A stretch of 64,000 nt of DNA from Telmatactis stephensoni (GCA_029948255.1 JALIZF010001792.1:248001-312000), one strand, 5' to 3'; positions 10,701-22,398 are shown, counted from the stretch's first letter. A program made the numbers and translations. Notes: a model not told the origin generated them from the letters alone.

Positions 10701-13700
10701 GGACTCCCATTTCATAAAAAGGGTGTGTAACTTACCAAAACGTACAAGCACCTACACGAATACGTTTTTGGAAATGACAGCCATTCGAAGGGAAAAAACC
10801 CTGTATATTTAAGTGTCCATTGTCTTCTAGCGCTTGCGCACTTATTGGGAAACAATGTACTCTCCCACACACTATAACTACATTCTAATATTCCATGCAT
10901 ACAAATTTCAGCTCAGTAGTTCGTTTTTACTGAGGGAAGAAAACCGGAAGACTCGGAGAAAACCCTCGATGAAACAAGGGGGAGGACGAACTAACAAACT
11001 CAAGCCATATGTAAAGCCCCATTCGAGAATCAAATTAAACCTGGGACCAAAAAGGTGACAGACCGGCGGTTTTAACCACTCAGCCACCCTTGCTTCACCC
11101 TTTCCACTAAAGAGAGAAGCGCAAAAACTCTATAACCAAAAACTATTCTCACTGGGGCAATTGCGAACAAAACACCATAATTCCTAAGCCCCGTGCAAGG
11201 AACCCCCAGGGATCACTAGTTATACGTAATCATAGGGTCGTATTAAGTATAGATAGGGCTTCTAAAAGTCGACCATTCTCTTCATTTCGGATATCGACGA
11301 CCCACTCCCTCCCCGCAGCGATGATTTCCCAGTACTCGGAAGCCTTCGCTTTCCTTCGAATTCGCCTTCGGGGCAGTCACTTCCTATATCTTAGTATACC
11401 CGAGAGTGATTGTTAGAGGGTGCCCCTAGCTAAGTGCATGTTCACGAGAGCGGATATAACGTCTAATGCAAAAAGGCAATAGGCACACACACACACACAA
11501 ACAATGGAAATAAGGTTTAGTTAAATGCAATCACTTTATCAAGAAAGTATTCGTGGGATAAAATAATAAGGATGGTAATATATATTCCCGTTTTTTCTCA
11601 TGCAGCTGAATGCGTCATGTGACTAGATAATGAGATTCAAGGGCTTTTAAATAGGCAATTGAACTATTACGCACGAACATCCACTTAATTAGTGTTTCAC
11701 GGGTTAAGTGTAATCACTCTAATAGACATGAAATATCTTACCGTGCCAACAACAATAGAAGACACTACAATGGCCAGCCACAAAGTCTCTTCAAAAGGAT
11801 CCAAAAATCCCCACAGATTTGTTCTCTTTTCGTTGTAAGATTTTTTCATGATTATTTTATAACCCAGACTAAAATAAGGTTGGGTAAAGTCCACAGCTTT
11901 TTCTCGCTCGGGACTTATGGTGAACGTCGACACAGCAAGGTCTGCTTTCTGGAATAAAATAGTGAAGTGTGTGAGACAGTTGGAAACTCTCAGAAGGTTT
12001 TTGAGAAGGTCGTGTCTAGATGGGATCCTCGCAAACAAAGTTTGGTTAGTTTTAGGGCTAGTTTAGGGCTTTGATTTTACAAAGTCTTCCCTAATACTAA
12101 CCCTACACCTAACCCCAAGGTACTTGAGTGCTCATTTCTACAAAGTCTTCCCAAATACTAACCCTAAACCTAACCAAACCTTCTTTGCAGGATCCCATCT
12201 AGCCACGACCTTTTGAGAAGTCCTTTAATTGCGTTTTGTTTCCTATATAATACTCCGAATTCGAGCCCCCTTTTTGCTCAGGTTTAGTCTCGATTGCGCG
12301 GAATTTTTTTATGAGCTTGGATAATCAAGGAAAATGCTTTTTATTTGTTTGTATTTTTGTTTAGTTTTGTTTTTCGTTTGTTTGTTTATTTGTTTGTTGC
12401 TTTAATTTTTGAGTACTTTCTTTTGCAAATTCTTATGATTGTCAAAGAGTCTCGTCATGGTTGCTTGGCGACCTTACCTCCCTCGTCAAATCTCCAATGA
12501 TCCCGTCCCAGGTCCCGTCATGCCTTTTGTGACCCAAAGAGTCTCGTTTCTTGATTTCGTACTCAAACTGAAGTTTCTTTCTTAACTCGTTTAACAAATC
12601 GATGCAAAATCCTTCATATTCGATGCCATCACTACCATATGAGCTATTGCCTCTAGATTTGACCATGACAAATGGTTGGCTCTAAAAGAAAAGAGATCCA
12701 GACTCCTTTGGCATCTAATTTAAAGTGACACGCGGTCGAACACGTAACATCACGTGACATGCATATGCTTCAGTCCAGTCTCATTATGCTCTTCACTTTT
12801 TGAAGGTGAAACTAATCAGCAGCTTAAGACAAGGTATTTGAGAAACATGAAAAAGATATCACCATCTTAACGAGTAGGTAAAGTATTTAACAAACAGATT
12901 TCATTTGTCCGTGTGTCTGTATTCTATAGCTAATAGATGCACTGATGACGCCAAAATGTTGCAAGAACTCTGGAAAAGGTACTGTGGTTTCACCACATTT
13001 TGGTGTTTCTTTAAATGCGTTAAAGCACAGACCCACGGAAAACGGAAACCTATTGTTTTATGTAATATTTATCAAAACATTTGAACCAATCAGAGCGCGC
13101 GTAAGATTAAATTACGTCATTTATGCATGTGCATTATAATCACACACGGTTCTCGACCAATCAAAGTGTGCGTAATATACCAATTATTATATATTAGCCA
13201 CAGCAAGGACAGAAAAACACTAACCTCAAACACTAACACTCTAAGTTTCTTGTATTTGAGAGCAAGGCTTGCAAGTTTTGGAGCCACTACACCGCCATCT
13301 AGCCATAAAATGGGTCTCCTTATCTCCATTTGAAGACGCCATCGGGTTCCATTAGCAACCTGCGCCAAACACGGAAACGAATATTGAAAAATTATCCTCA
13401 AGTGCTCAAAACAAGAAACGATGCTGGTTGCCGCGGTGCAACGCTTTCGGCTGTAATATGATTACGTACGATGCAACACATTCTGAGTGATCTTCAATTC
13501 CGTAGGAAATTTAGGCCTATCTCACTAGCTTCGTTGTTTTGATTGTAATACATCAAATCGGCTAACACGTTGCTATATTTCCACCTAATTCAAAACCTCT
13601 TGGAACAAGAACTTTTGTTCCAAAAATTTCCACGCCATATCGAAATGCAAAAAGACAAAGAGTCCTATTCCCAGGAGTTTTGAATATGTATACAGCAATA

Positions 13701-16700
13701 CGTTAGCCGAGTTTGCGCATTTTGGAAGAATTGATCTATCCATCACATTTGGCTGATATGTCGTGAGTTGAGCGCTCGTGAGTTGTATATACTTTTATGA
13801 TACTTGAAGAAGGTACAACCAATCAGAATTCGACTTTTACAGAAGGAACGTTCAATCATGATTCAACGTACGTTTTAAGGAAGTTACTTCCAATCAGGAT
13901 TCGACTTTGAAATTATAGCGCATGTTCCATTTCCAAACAAATTTTCCTTTGAGCTTTATACGCTTTAAGGTTGGTGCCTACTATTGTCCGCGCGCACTGC
14001 TTTCTGCGCATGCAAAAACACTGAATTTTTGTCGGTAAAGCAATCGTAAAAGCAAGGCCTTTTTACGACTTTTTGAAAAAATAAACTTACAGAATTAAAG
14101 AAAAACCATTTAGCCTCTCCTGTGTTTGAATGAAATTCACAGTTGATAAATAGAACCTGAGTTACAACGCCTGTTTTGACTATCATTTCTACCAGAAACG
14201 ATCTGTTTTCGCCGCCATCTTGAAAATTTCCCACAATGCATTGTAATTCGCTCTACTTTCCGGGGAGGGCTAGGGAATTTTTGATCATTTTCGCAAATTC
14301 TGATCAGTTTTCGCGCGTTTATCGGCAAATAACTTTCTAAATCGCACGGATACCCCTATTTTTTATTTTTGTAAATTGTAAAGTGGAGATTAACCTACTA
14401 TTTTAAAATACTTTTATGAATTTAAAATTGAAACTTGATTGCAAAAATTGGACTTTTCATTTGGCGGTCATGAACCAAAACAGGTCTAAAACTAGTAAAA
14501 AGTCATTGAAAAAAATTGTTATTCTGGTTTTTCATATTTCGTATGGCATTGTCAAGTAAGAGAATTGTGTTGTAAACGTATTAGTAAAAAAAGTTTGACA
14601 TTTTTTCAAAATGTGGGGTATTTATGATTTTTTCTTTGGGCCTCTAGAATAGGCAGATTTTGCAACATTTGATGGCGTGTAACTCATTAATATGCACGGT
14701 GACCCCCAATTTTTTCCTTGGATTCTAGCTCCCTATGATGGGTTCTTTGATACCCATGTGGTTTTTGGCCAAAAAAATTACCTTCCCATTAGTAGGCACC
14801 AACCTTAAAACCAATCAGATTGCGCGTTATACTTATGACAATATAACTCGCACAGGGGGTGGTTGGGCAGGAGTAGTCTGATTGCATGACTTCTTGCGTG
14901 CGTACATGGTTTCTATATAGCAATGAATATTTTCATACCTTAACCCAACCCTCCTCTTTTTGATAGTTTACAACATCAGATCGAACTTCACGTGGTGAGC
15001 CTCGGGATGAGAACATGATTTTACTCATGACACCATCGACCTTAATCTAAAAGGTACCAATACAGCTTATCAAACATTTTACACACGATATGTGGATAGA
15101 CTGCGCGCAGTCCCTCCTTTTCCCTCCAGAATCAGTTGATGTAATATATTTATAAAAATATAATGAAAAACACATAAAACAATTAGATGAAACGACAATA
15201 GAACACAATAGATTTTATGAACAGATTACATCAACTGAGTGCTATATAGGTTTCCCAATCAGTAAAAGCGGGTGCAACACATTCTTCCCTCATTTAGGTA
15301 TTCTTAGAGCTCGCTTTTACTGATTCTGGAGGAAAAAGGAGGGACTGCTCGTAGTCTAGATTGTGGAACCTTTTTGACCCTAGTTTGAGCCGGTTCCTGC
15401 TAGCCCGATTAGTGCTAACCCAGGATTAAAATTAATGGTTTCATTGAGACCGTGTTAAGCCTGGGTGCTAACCGGACCTTTAGGAACTGTGGCCTGTATT
15501 AGCAGACCAACACAGGGAACCCACCTGAAAGCAGTTACAGTTACGCCTGCGTCATAGATGATATTGAAACCATAGATAATAATATATATTCATAGATGAT
15601 ATATAGCTATTTGTACAAACATTGACCCTTTCAAAATCATCGAACCTAGAAGCTGAGACCGTAATGGACACTGGGTAAACTAGTAATATATGAATTTTTA
15701 TATGTTTTATCTTTGATTTCGCTAGATTGTGTAGTATATAATCGTGTTTGGAATATCAAGAATTTGTTTCGGACTGAAAAGTCCACGTACAGCTACGTAC
15801 ATGCGCTCTTCTTTAAAATCACATAATCAACAGATTTCCCAAGGCTCATTTCGCGCTTAGCTTCCGTTTCAAAGGGTCAATAATTTAAAATTGTTTTCGA
15901 GTTGAAGCGTTTATATATATATGGCCTGGTCTAAACGCAGAGAAATATATACGTTACAAGTATCACGTTATTCGTGTGGACGCTGCTAAAACGAACTGTA
16001 AACGACCATCCTTTTCGTGTAGACAGAAATATTGTTATTGCTGAGTTTCATCCATTCCTTTGGGAATCAAAAGACAATGAAGCGGTAGCCATGTTGGATG
16101 AACAAACAAGAGACGCTAATGAGAGATCTTTTGATGAAGTTCATCCAAGATGACTGCCTGACGTCACAAGTAAGTCAGCAATACGTTTATAAACATAAAC
16201 GACCTGTGATACATGTGGACCTTAGAAATGTCCAATATCTTATAGGGTCCGCTAGCTAACCGCTTTCTCGATAATGTTTTCGGGTGTTTCGCAAGTAACA
16301 ACAGTATCAACCATTTTTGCATTAATTTGTGAATTACAGCGAAAATTTACTACCCCGATGGAAAACAAAGCAAAACCATACGCTCAGCGTGTCAAGAAAC
16401 ATTACCCTTTTAATCATTCGAAAGAATGTCTTTCCTAGAGTCCAAGGACGTACTGATGCATCCATCGTCTGACACAGACTACCTCCTGTTGAAGGCGGAG
16501 TAATGGTGATGTTTGCTGTGATCATCCTTCTGACTCCGTGGGCTATGGCTAGAACAGAGTCGTATACTCGTCCTGCTCGGGACTGTTGATGAAAACGTTC
16601 TATGAGATAAAGAAAGAAAGGAAGGAAGGAAGGAAGGAAGGAAGGAAGGAAGGAAGGAAGGAAGGAAGGAAGGAAGGAAGGAAGGAAGGAAGGAAGGAAG

Positions 16701-19700
16701 GAAGGAAGGAAGGAAGGAAGGAAGGAAGGAAGGAAGGAAATTGAGCCAGGGACCACAGCGGTGAGAGGCCAGCTGTATGACCACTTGGCCACCCTTGCTC
16801 CCCAGGAGACAAGAGAGATAAGAAAGGAAAGAATCGGAGAAAAGAAGATCAACCATATATTAGAAAGTGGGTAGTTATTTTTGTTTTCTGTTCAGGTTAC
16901 CTGTATTAAACCAGTTTCTCCAGATTTTTGCCATTCTTCATTCACTCTTCTGTATAACCTTCCATAACCCTCTTTCGGAAACCGTACACCGATTAAACCT
17001 TGGATGTAGTTAACCTTTTCGCCGTCCTAAAATGAAAATACTTTGATGTCAGTCTTGATGTACGTTTCTGGTTCGGTAGTCATGGGTAGAAAATATTTCG
17101 GTGTTGTTCGCTAAAAAAAGGAAAAAGGGCGATAGGATGGAATAGAAAAGGGATGGAATAGAAAGCCTTGGCCTAGTCGGGCCTCGAACGACCTCCGGCT
17201 AGGGGGCCGACGATCCACCATCCAATTCATAATATAATCACATGACCATGACGTCAATCGTTTGAGTTATGTAAAGGGCGGCTACTTTTTATACTTTTTT
17301 AATTTCAAATACGTGCTGATGTATTTCCCGTCGCCCAACCCAGGGTCTAAACTCCTTTGAAGACGCTCTCGCTTTGTCTCAGTCCCAAGAATGTCCATCC
17401 ACACCTATTGTCCAGTGCAGTCGTGGATCGGTATATGTAATACAAACCTCAGCTATAGCCCCATGGGTTAAAATCCAAACCCACTCTTTTATCATATCAA
17501 GTTTAGATGCTTGCTGGAGAACCGACGAGACATATTGTGACTCGCAGTTTAGAATAACTACTCGTGTTCCCCTCTCTCGCAGGCGCAGTAACTCTTTGGT
17601 AGCATTGACTTTGTTGGTATTTGGAGAAACACGGAAATGCTCATCAGCGAGAATTGTCCATTTTTTGAATGCTGCTCTTTCTTTGAAATCAGTTAAGCCA
17701 TTCATTCCTGCAAAAGAAATTAAACGACAGATTTGCTAGAGATGACGTCATCAATATGGCCGCCACTTCATTTAGAGATCAATTGGATGAGGTAACTATG
17801 AGTAACGGATGAGCTTTTTCGGCCACTCATTCCTAACATAACAGTATCAAATTTGCTAGAGATGAGCTCATTAATTTGCCTGTCACTCTCATCCATTGGG
17901 AGATCAATTGGTAACAGATAAGCTTTCTTTGGCTATTCTTTCTGACAAAATAGCGTCAAATTCTCTAAGCATGACCTCAACGATAATATTGCCGCCACTT
18001 CTATCATTCTGGAGATCACTGATAAATAGTAACCCATATGCTTCGACTTAGATTACAAAAAAAAGAAATCAAGTCACTCGTGAGCCTACGATGACGTCAA
18101 CAACATGGCTGCCACCAAGAGAATACACTTATTTCAAAGACCGTTGTCGCGGTTCAAAGCAACAAGCGTCAAGCCAAGACCGAAATGAATGCTGGTTTGG
18201 TGCTGGTAATGTTTCAAAATCAGATTTGTTTTCAATAGAATGGAGTGCTGTCTACTAACAAGCACGTGAAAATGCTCACATTTGTAATAAGTTGTACACA
18301 GCAAGTCTGATTTGTATACGTTGCTATCATAAAACCAGCATTCATTTCGGTCTTGGCATAGCGCTTGTTGCTTTGAACTGCGACAACGTTTTTTGAAATG
18401 AGTGTATAATACTAAAAGAGCGAAACAGGTACTAATGTTGGCGCTTAAGGATTTTTTTTAATTAACAGGAGGTTGACGCCATTGCGCGCACACAATGAAA
18501 TTTAGTTTCTGGAAGAGAAATAACGGTTCGTATCTGTGTAAGAATAAAAATCAAATTCCAATGTTTAATAGCCTTGCGCGCAATATAAAGTATGGATGGC
18601 ATGGTTGGCCGAGTGGTGAGAGCACCGGTCTTTCACCGCTGTGGTCCGGGTTCGAGTCCCGGCTCGGGCATCGGATCATATGTGAATTCGAGTTTGTTTG
18701 ATGTGTTGTTCTCTACCATGCCACCAGGTTTTTTCTCCGGGTTCTCCGGTTTTTTTTTCTCTCAGCAGAAATTAACTTGTGAGTTGAGCGATGTATGAAA
18801 AATATTCTATGTGGAGGTAGTGAGTGTGACTGCCAGTAGAAGAATAGCCACTATGTGGATCTCCTGTAGAAAATTATTTATTATTATTATTTTATTTATA
18901 TGGAGTTCCGCTCTCTTAGTATTATGGTATCTTGCTACCACATGACTTTTACTCATAAATTAACCAACTTTAAACTTGACTTTATTTCGACAACAATAAA
19001 CTATAAACTACACTTTTAAGTATCTTACCGTAGTCCATTCTAGATGTCAATATTCCCATTCTCTCCCATTTATATCTATCTACAAAGTCAGCCAACGTGA
19101 TATCCTGGTTTGAGGCACTTGGGGTCATACGTATCAGAAATGGATATCGATAGTTTGAATACACAAAGGTTGGATCACTAGCGCTGGGAGCTATCTGTGG
19201 TATGTGGAGTTTCTTAAAGACTCCCTGAGTGCATTTCACAGCTGTTGAGGTCCTGGGTCCAACTACTGCAATGACACCTTCCGAGACAAGCTCAATGGCT
19301 GAAATAAAAATAAAGAATATTACGTATGGCCAAAAAGACAAAGTTTGAAACAAAATGCAGCGGCCGATGTAAAGAAGTCAACTGCCTTTACTGGGGATTG
19401 GACTATATTACATTTGAACTTACATATTTCCAGTAAAATTCATTAGTTATTTTTAACCACAACTAAAGTTCCCATAAATTTCATTTTTATTGAGTATTAT
19501 TTCTTTGTTTCCTTTTTTTTCCCCTCCTTTGTTTCTATATTTTCTTAAGTTTTTTGTTTAATTTTTTTTGGTCGCTTCGTTTTCACTTTTGTACTTGCAC
19601 ATGTCACAATAAACTCTAGATTGGTCTGCTCAGACAATCAAGTACAACGACTAAAGTATAATTGGTAAGTAAATTATTCACTCATTTTATACAAATTGTG

Positions 19701-20401
19701 GCTTCGCTGTGTTCACGTAGATATAATTCACCTTATATTGTTTCGAGACATAAAAGTACCGACTCCGATTTTTCATCTATCTTGCTAACCACGAACAAAA
19801 CTTTGTGGGACGGTGGTCACAGATAATTTAAAACGTTTCATAAATTTTAAAAACTTAAAATTCTGTTGACCAGAGCTTGTTTGAGGCTTAATTGTGCGTA
19901 TTATATGGTAGCGTAATAATTTTATTAATTGTCATCTTGAATTGATAAACAGGTTGACTAGATTTTGCTCGTTGCAGCTCATAACACCACTTACAATTTG
20001 ACGGCAACAATTTTTACTTCTGATCGAAGACACGTGATATGCGTGAGTTAAAACCAACTACTGTTATCCTTCATTATCAATATCAGTTTTAATTTTGTGA
20101 AATATTAGGCTTTCTTAGGGATTTACAACACCAGACATCCTCGTCATTACCATCATCATCATCGTCGTCGTCTTCATCATTTGGCATCATCATCATCATC
20201 ATTCTTCTTCTTTACCTCTGTCTTTGAATACTTGGTCTCATATCAAATCTTTCTTCTTCTTCTTCTTCTTCTTCTTCTTCTTCTTCTTCTTCTTCTTCTT
20301 CTTCTTCTTCTTCTTCTTCTTCTTCTTCTTCTTCTTCTTCTTCTTCTTCTTCTTCTTCTTCTTCTTCTTCTTCTTCTTCTTCTTCTTCTTCTTCTTCTTC
20401 T

Positions 20402-20436
<35 letters not shown>

Positions 20437-22333
20437 TTCTTCCTCTTCTTCTTCTTCAACAGCTCCACCAACAACAATACACGATGGACAAAAAGACAGC
20501 AAGCAGTCTTTATCATAATATTCAGACAAGCTGTCTGCATATTATCAAACAATGAGCAACCGCTAACAATATTTTGGCTCTTTCTTCTTTCTTTTTCATC
20601 CTGTTTACTTTACTAGTTTGTAATCGTAACACCCTTTTTAATGACTACAAAGATTATATGATCCATGAACACCAAAACAATTAAGAAACAAACACTAATT
20701 TGAATGAAAGAACATGAAGAATCTGAAGAATAAAAAAGCAATACACGAACTCATGTGCCTATAAACAAATGAAGAAAAGTCCGTTGTGTTTACGTGCGAC
20801 GATAAAGCTGACAGAATTGTAAGCTAAGTCCATTTATCACAAACCTTTTATATTGAGCATTGATCACAAAAATATCTTATCACTATCTTAGATTTGCCAA
20901 ACTTCTAATATAATAAATACGGTACTGTGCAAAACGTCTAATATAATAAATACAGTGCAAGGTCAAATAATACTCATCTAAATTAGCTTATTTCTAGGTA
21001 ACTAGATGTGATTATAAAGTATGAGTATTGGCCTTTATGCCAGCAAAGTGAAAGATTGGAATAGATTTAGCATATTCTGTGTTATTTTTATTTTATTTTA
21101 CTTTAAAAATATTTTTAACGCCAAGTTAATTCTGTCAAAATTATTTCTTTTGAATTCGGTTTTATGGCAGAATACAGTGGATAATCCAGCCCTTTGTTTT
21201 CTAAGCCAATTTTGTTGTTGCTTTGAAAAGAAAGGCTTAGCTAGCCCCGCTGATTCTTCGACATAAGACAGTTTGACTTAGTTTTTATTAAAAACTACAG
21301 GTAAAATCCTATCCAATTATTTCTTATTTCCGTCCTCTCAGTCAGGAAAAGAAAAATCTAAACAATTTTATTAAAACTGGCGATTACTGGTTTATGTAAG
21401 CTCGGTAAAATGATGTACAGTTATCAGTTTGAAGTCTCCGGTGCGGTATATATGGCCGGCCATATGGCAGAGCTCACGAAAACCACAAGCGAGACCTCCA
21501 AAAGGATTGTTCACAGTTCTGGTGTAGTTATTTTGAATGAATAATAGTCTGTACGGTGTTAAGAATGAATTTCAATAAAAACTAAAGTATATGGACATGT
21601 ACGCATTCTTTGAAATGAATAAATAATCGAACCAAAATGCGTATTGAAAAGCTCCTTTAACCAACAAGCTTTACTCGCCAAAATCAGTTTTTTCCATTCT
21701 ATAATTACTTCCAGTCAAGAGAATTTTTTTCTTAATGCCCAGATTAGTAACAAAGCATTTATACTGCAGGAAATAACAGAGTTTTAATTGTATAATTTAG
21801 GATTAAAAACCCGTTTTTTTGTTTGCTGGTAAATTGGCAAGATAATGCTCGTATACATATTCTGCTTGCTCATTCATTTTTACCGTTTTAGAATGAAAAT
21901 CTTTCTTAGAAAATATAATTAAAGATTTCAAATGCCAAATATTGATATATTTTTAATATATTTTCCCGAGCACTACCTGACAGCATAGTATATATTGGTA
22001 CCTTTCTGTATATTTTCGTATGAGCTTGAGATTTTCGCTCGACTGATGATTGGAACAAACCGTACCCCAGGAGTAATGTTTTGTCGGTTTACGGATTCCA
22101 CGGCAAACCGAAAAACTCTTTCGTCGAGGCTATTGTTGACCGCTGAGAAAATACCACCTAGGAGAAAAAATAACTGAGGTTTAAAATCGAGAAGCAATGA
22201 TAATAATTCAGAAGCGTAAAATTCAAACTTAAATCACAGCTTAAAACTTACCAATTTTAAGTGTAACCTCACTTGAACCGGGGTTAAGATGAAACAACGC
22301 CACAAGAAGATAAATTAGGAGTTTGAGAGCCAT
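7588..22333 (-). CDS. Ionotropic glutamate receptor subunit, 13 exons, 867 aa (complete)
   Basis: Ligand-gated cation channel subunit at the plasma membrane. Exons on the minus strand: 22333-22252, 22157-22002, 19298-19029, 17707-17448, 17026-16901, 15046-14939, 13359-13225, 12681-12478, 11948-11742, 10156-9951, 9327-8977, 8589-8268, 7764-7588. All have AG/GT borders, all phases join, and the total is 2604 nt. Exon 1 encodes a signal peptide (MALKLLIYLLVALF, residues 1-20). The amino-terminal domain spans about 21-370. S1 is about 375-500 with the ligand Arg462 (TISPERE). TM1 is about 497-520, the pore loop 555-570 (SYLEQGPDG), and TM3 585-606 with TYTANLAAF. S2 is about 607-765 with AFIWDSAVL (Trp680-Asp681). 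TM4 is about 770-790, followed by a basic cytoplasmic tail encoded by the last exon. Length is normal for the family. Exon 4's donor (17447) and the final exon are the least certain parts. Subclass is unresolved: the WDSAVL ligand motif resembles GluN1, while TANLAAFLTV is shared with AMPA/kainate-type receptors. Confidence 0.9.
8012..8144. mobile_element. MITE, 'GAGCAGATTT...AAATCTGCTC' family
   Basis: Inverted ends GAGCAGATTT and AAATCTGCTC flank GC-richer arms built on 'cacggcactgacacgg'-type motifs and a central 'tctataaaa'. Other copies: 9662-9809, 29021-29163, 31171-31378 (degenerate), 33822-33957, 47310-47461 and 55910-56061. This one lies in the last intron of the receptor gene. Confidence 0.7.
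8709..8935. repeat. Compound tetranucleotide microsatellite (CTGA)n/(CGGA)n
   Basis: Runs of CTGA, then CGGA/CCGA, then GACT and GAAT units fill most of the intron between receptor exons 11 and 12. Confidence 0.9.
9662..9809. mobile_element. MITE, GAGCAGATTT family copy in receptor intron
   Basis: Starts 'gagtatagatttcgcatgac', has 'cacgattacggcagg' and 'gacacggtcacggtacagcg', and ends 'gatgaaacctgctct'. A half copy of the same left arm (gagtagttttcgtatgactg) lies just before it at about 9563-9590. Confidence 0.65.
10361..10500 (+). repeat. tRNA-derived SINE (second family) in receptor intron
   Basis: Contains an A-box-like 'agtggttagagtgcc' and a B-box-like 'gggttcaaac' at tRNA-like spacing (about 10425-10472), followed by an AT-rich tail with a T run. 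It is not flanked by a plausible tRNA acceptor stem, so SINE is preferred over a tRNA gene. Confidence 0.5.
10811..11094 (-). repeat. tRNA-derived SINE, family with 'TTTTCTCCG..TTCTTCCCTCAG' body
   Basis: Minus-strand head at about 11094 reads 'gggtggctgagtggttaa' (A box). The body carries 'gggttttctccgagtcttcc', and the tail at 10811-10890 is shared almost word for word with the SINE at 31783-32000 (agcgcttgcgcac, ttccatgcatacaa). Located in the intron between receptor exons 9 and 10. Confidence 0.7.
12008..12210. mobile_element. Mutator-like MITE with perfect 9-bp target duplication
   Basis: Inverted termini GGTCGTGTCTAGATGGGATC and the reverse of 'gatcccatctagccacgacc' bound a 203-bp element. 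TTTTGAGAA occurs immediately on both sides (11999-12007 and 12211-12219). A 9-bp target-site duplication is the hallmark of the Mutator superfamily. The interior carries telomere-like CTAACC strings. Sits in the intron between receptor exons 8 and 9. Confidence 0.8.
12890..13186. mobile_element. CRE-carrying MITE family copy in receptor intron 7
   Basis: Contains 'gtctgtattctatagctaatagatgcac', split across the inverted arms around 'ccacattttggtg', then 'accaatcagagcgcgcgtaa', 'cacacggttctcgaccaatc' and a 'gtgcgtaatatacc' terminus. It ends about 40 bp from the donor of exon 7. Confidence 0.6.
13969..14804. mobile_element. piggyBac-like non-autonomous element with TTAA target duplication
   Basis: Termini GGTTGGTGCCTACTA and TAGTAGGCACCAACC are inverted repeats, flanked directly by TTAA at 13965-13968 and 14805-14808. 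The 836-bp interior is AT-rich with no transposase frame. TTAA duplication is diagnostic of the piggyBac superfamily. It lies in the intron between receptor exons 6 and 7. Confidence 0.75.
15098..15357. mobile_element. MITE with AGACTGCGCGCAGTCCCTCC termini
   Basis: Left arm 'gcagtccctccttttccctc' and right arm 'ggaggaaaaaggagggactg' are inverted repeats of about 37 bp that end within AGACT/AGTCT. An interior segment repeats 'actgattctgg' / 'ccaatcagtaaaagcg'. Intron between receptor exons 5 and 6. Confidence 0.65.
16617..16739. repeat. (GGAA)n microsatellite joined to a SINE head
   Basis: About 30 uninterrupted GGAA units directly abut the truncated 3' side of a minus-strand SINE head (16740-16800). 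In the receptor intron 5. Confidence 0.9.
16740..16800 (-). repeat. Truncated tRNA-derived SINE head
   Basis: The minus strand reads 'aagggtggccaagtggtcat' (A box) and then 'tctcaccgctgtggtccctg', matching the head of the SINE at 18596. The body is replaced by the GGAA/TTCC repeat. Confidence 0.6.
18126..18404. mobile_element. TA-flanked MITE related to 2321-2567
   Basis: Arms begin CACTTATTTCAAAGACCGTT and end with the inverted 'aacgttttttgaaatgagtg', flanked by TA at 18124-18125 and 18405-18406. The terminus matches that of 2321-2567 (CAC(T/C)TATTTCAAA). Inner arm sequences differ (AAAGCAACAAGCG...CGCTTGTTGCTTT). In the receptor intron 3. Confidence 0.75.
18596..18790 (+). repeat. tRNA-derived SINE, well-preserved head
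   Basis: Head 'ggttggccgagtggtgagag' (A box), then 'ccgctgtggtccgggttcga' (B box GGTTCGAGTCC). The body has 'ttttctccgggttctccggt' and 'ctcagcagaaattaac'. Same family as 10811-11094, 25310-25553, 31783-32000 and 50788-50974. Confidence 0.75.
20250..20457. repeat. (TTC)n / (GAA)n trinucleotide microsatellite, ~69 units
   Basis: About 208 bp of TTC repeat, with only two CCT-type interruptions near the 3' side, preceded by ATC/GTC runs at 20150-20205. In the receptor sense direction (minus strand) it reads GAA within intron 2. Confidence 0.95.
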
Positions 22334-22398
22334 TTTAAAGCAGTGATCAGACAACGTTAGAAGTGACTGAAGGTACCACGCTCTCTTAGGATTAGATT

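Noticed and set aside
12060..12180. Telomere-like CTAACC repeats
   Set aside because: They are imperfect and lie inside the Mutator-like MITE with defined ends, so they are not an interstitial telomere.
16334..16856. PSFL-repeat open frames on the minus strand
   Set aside because: Produced by the (GGAA)n microsatellite plus SINE head.
17150..17225. tRNA-like B box (gggcctcgaacgac)
   Set aside because: No convincing A box or body matching the SINE families; too weak to annotate.
17374..17739. 121-codon plus-strand frame
   Set aside because: Antisense to receptor exon 4, which encodes conserved amino-terminal-domain sequence.
18596..18670. tRNA gene
   Set aside because: A and B boxes are good, but the acceptor stem does not pair and the sequence continues into the same body as other SINE copies.
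20181..20616. Poly-Leu, poly-Phe, poly-Glu and poly-Lys open frames
   Set aside because: They are translations of the TTC/GAA microsatellite in all frames, within a receptor intron.
21450..21475. Short palindrome around TGGCCGGCCATATGGC
   Set aside because: Isolated and short; no second feature nearby to give it meaning.
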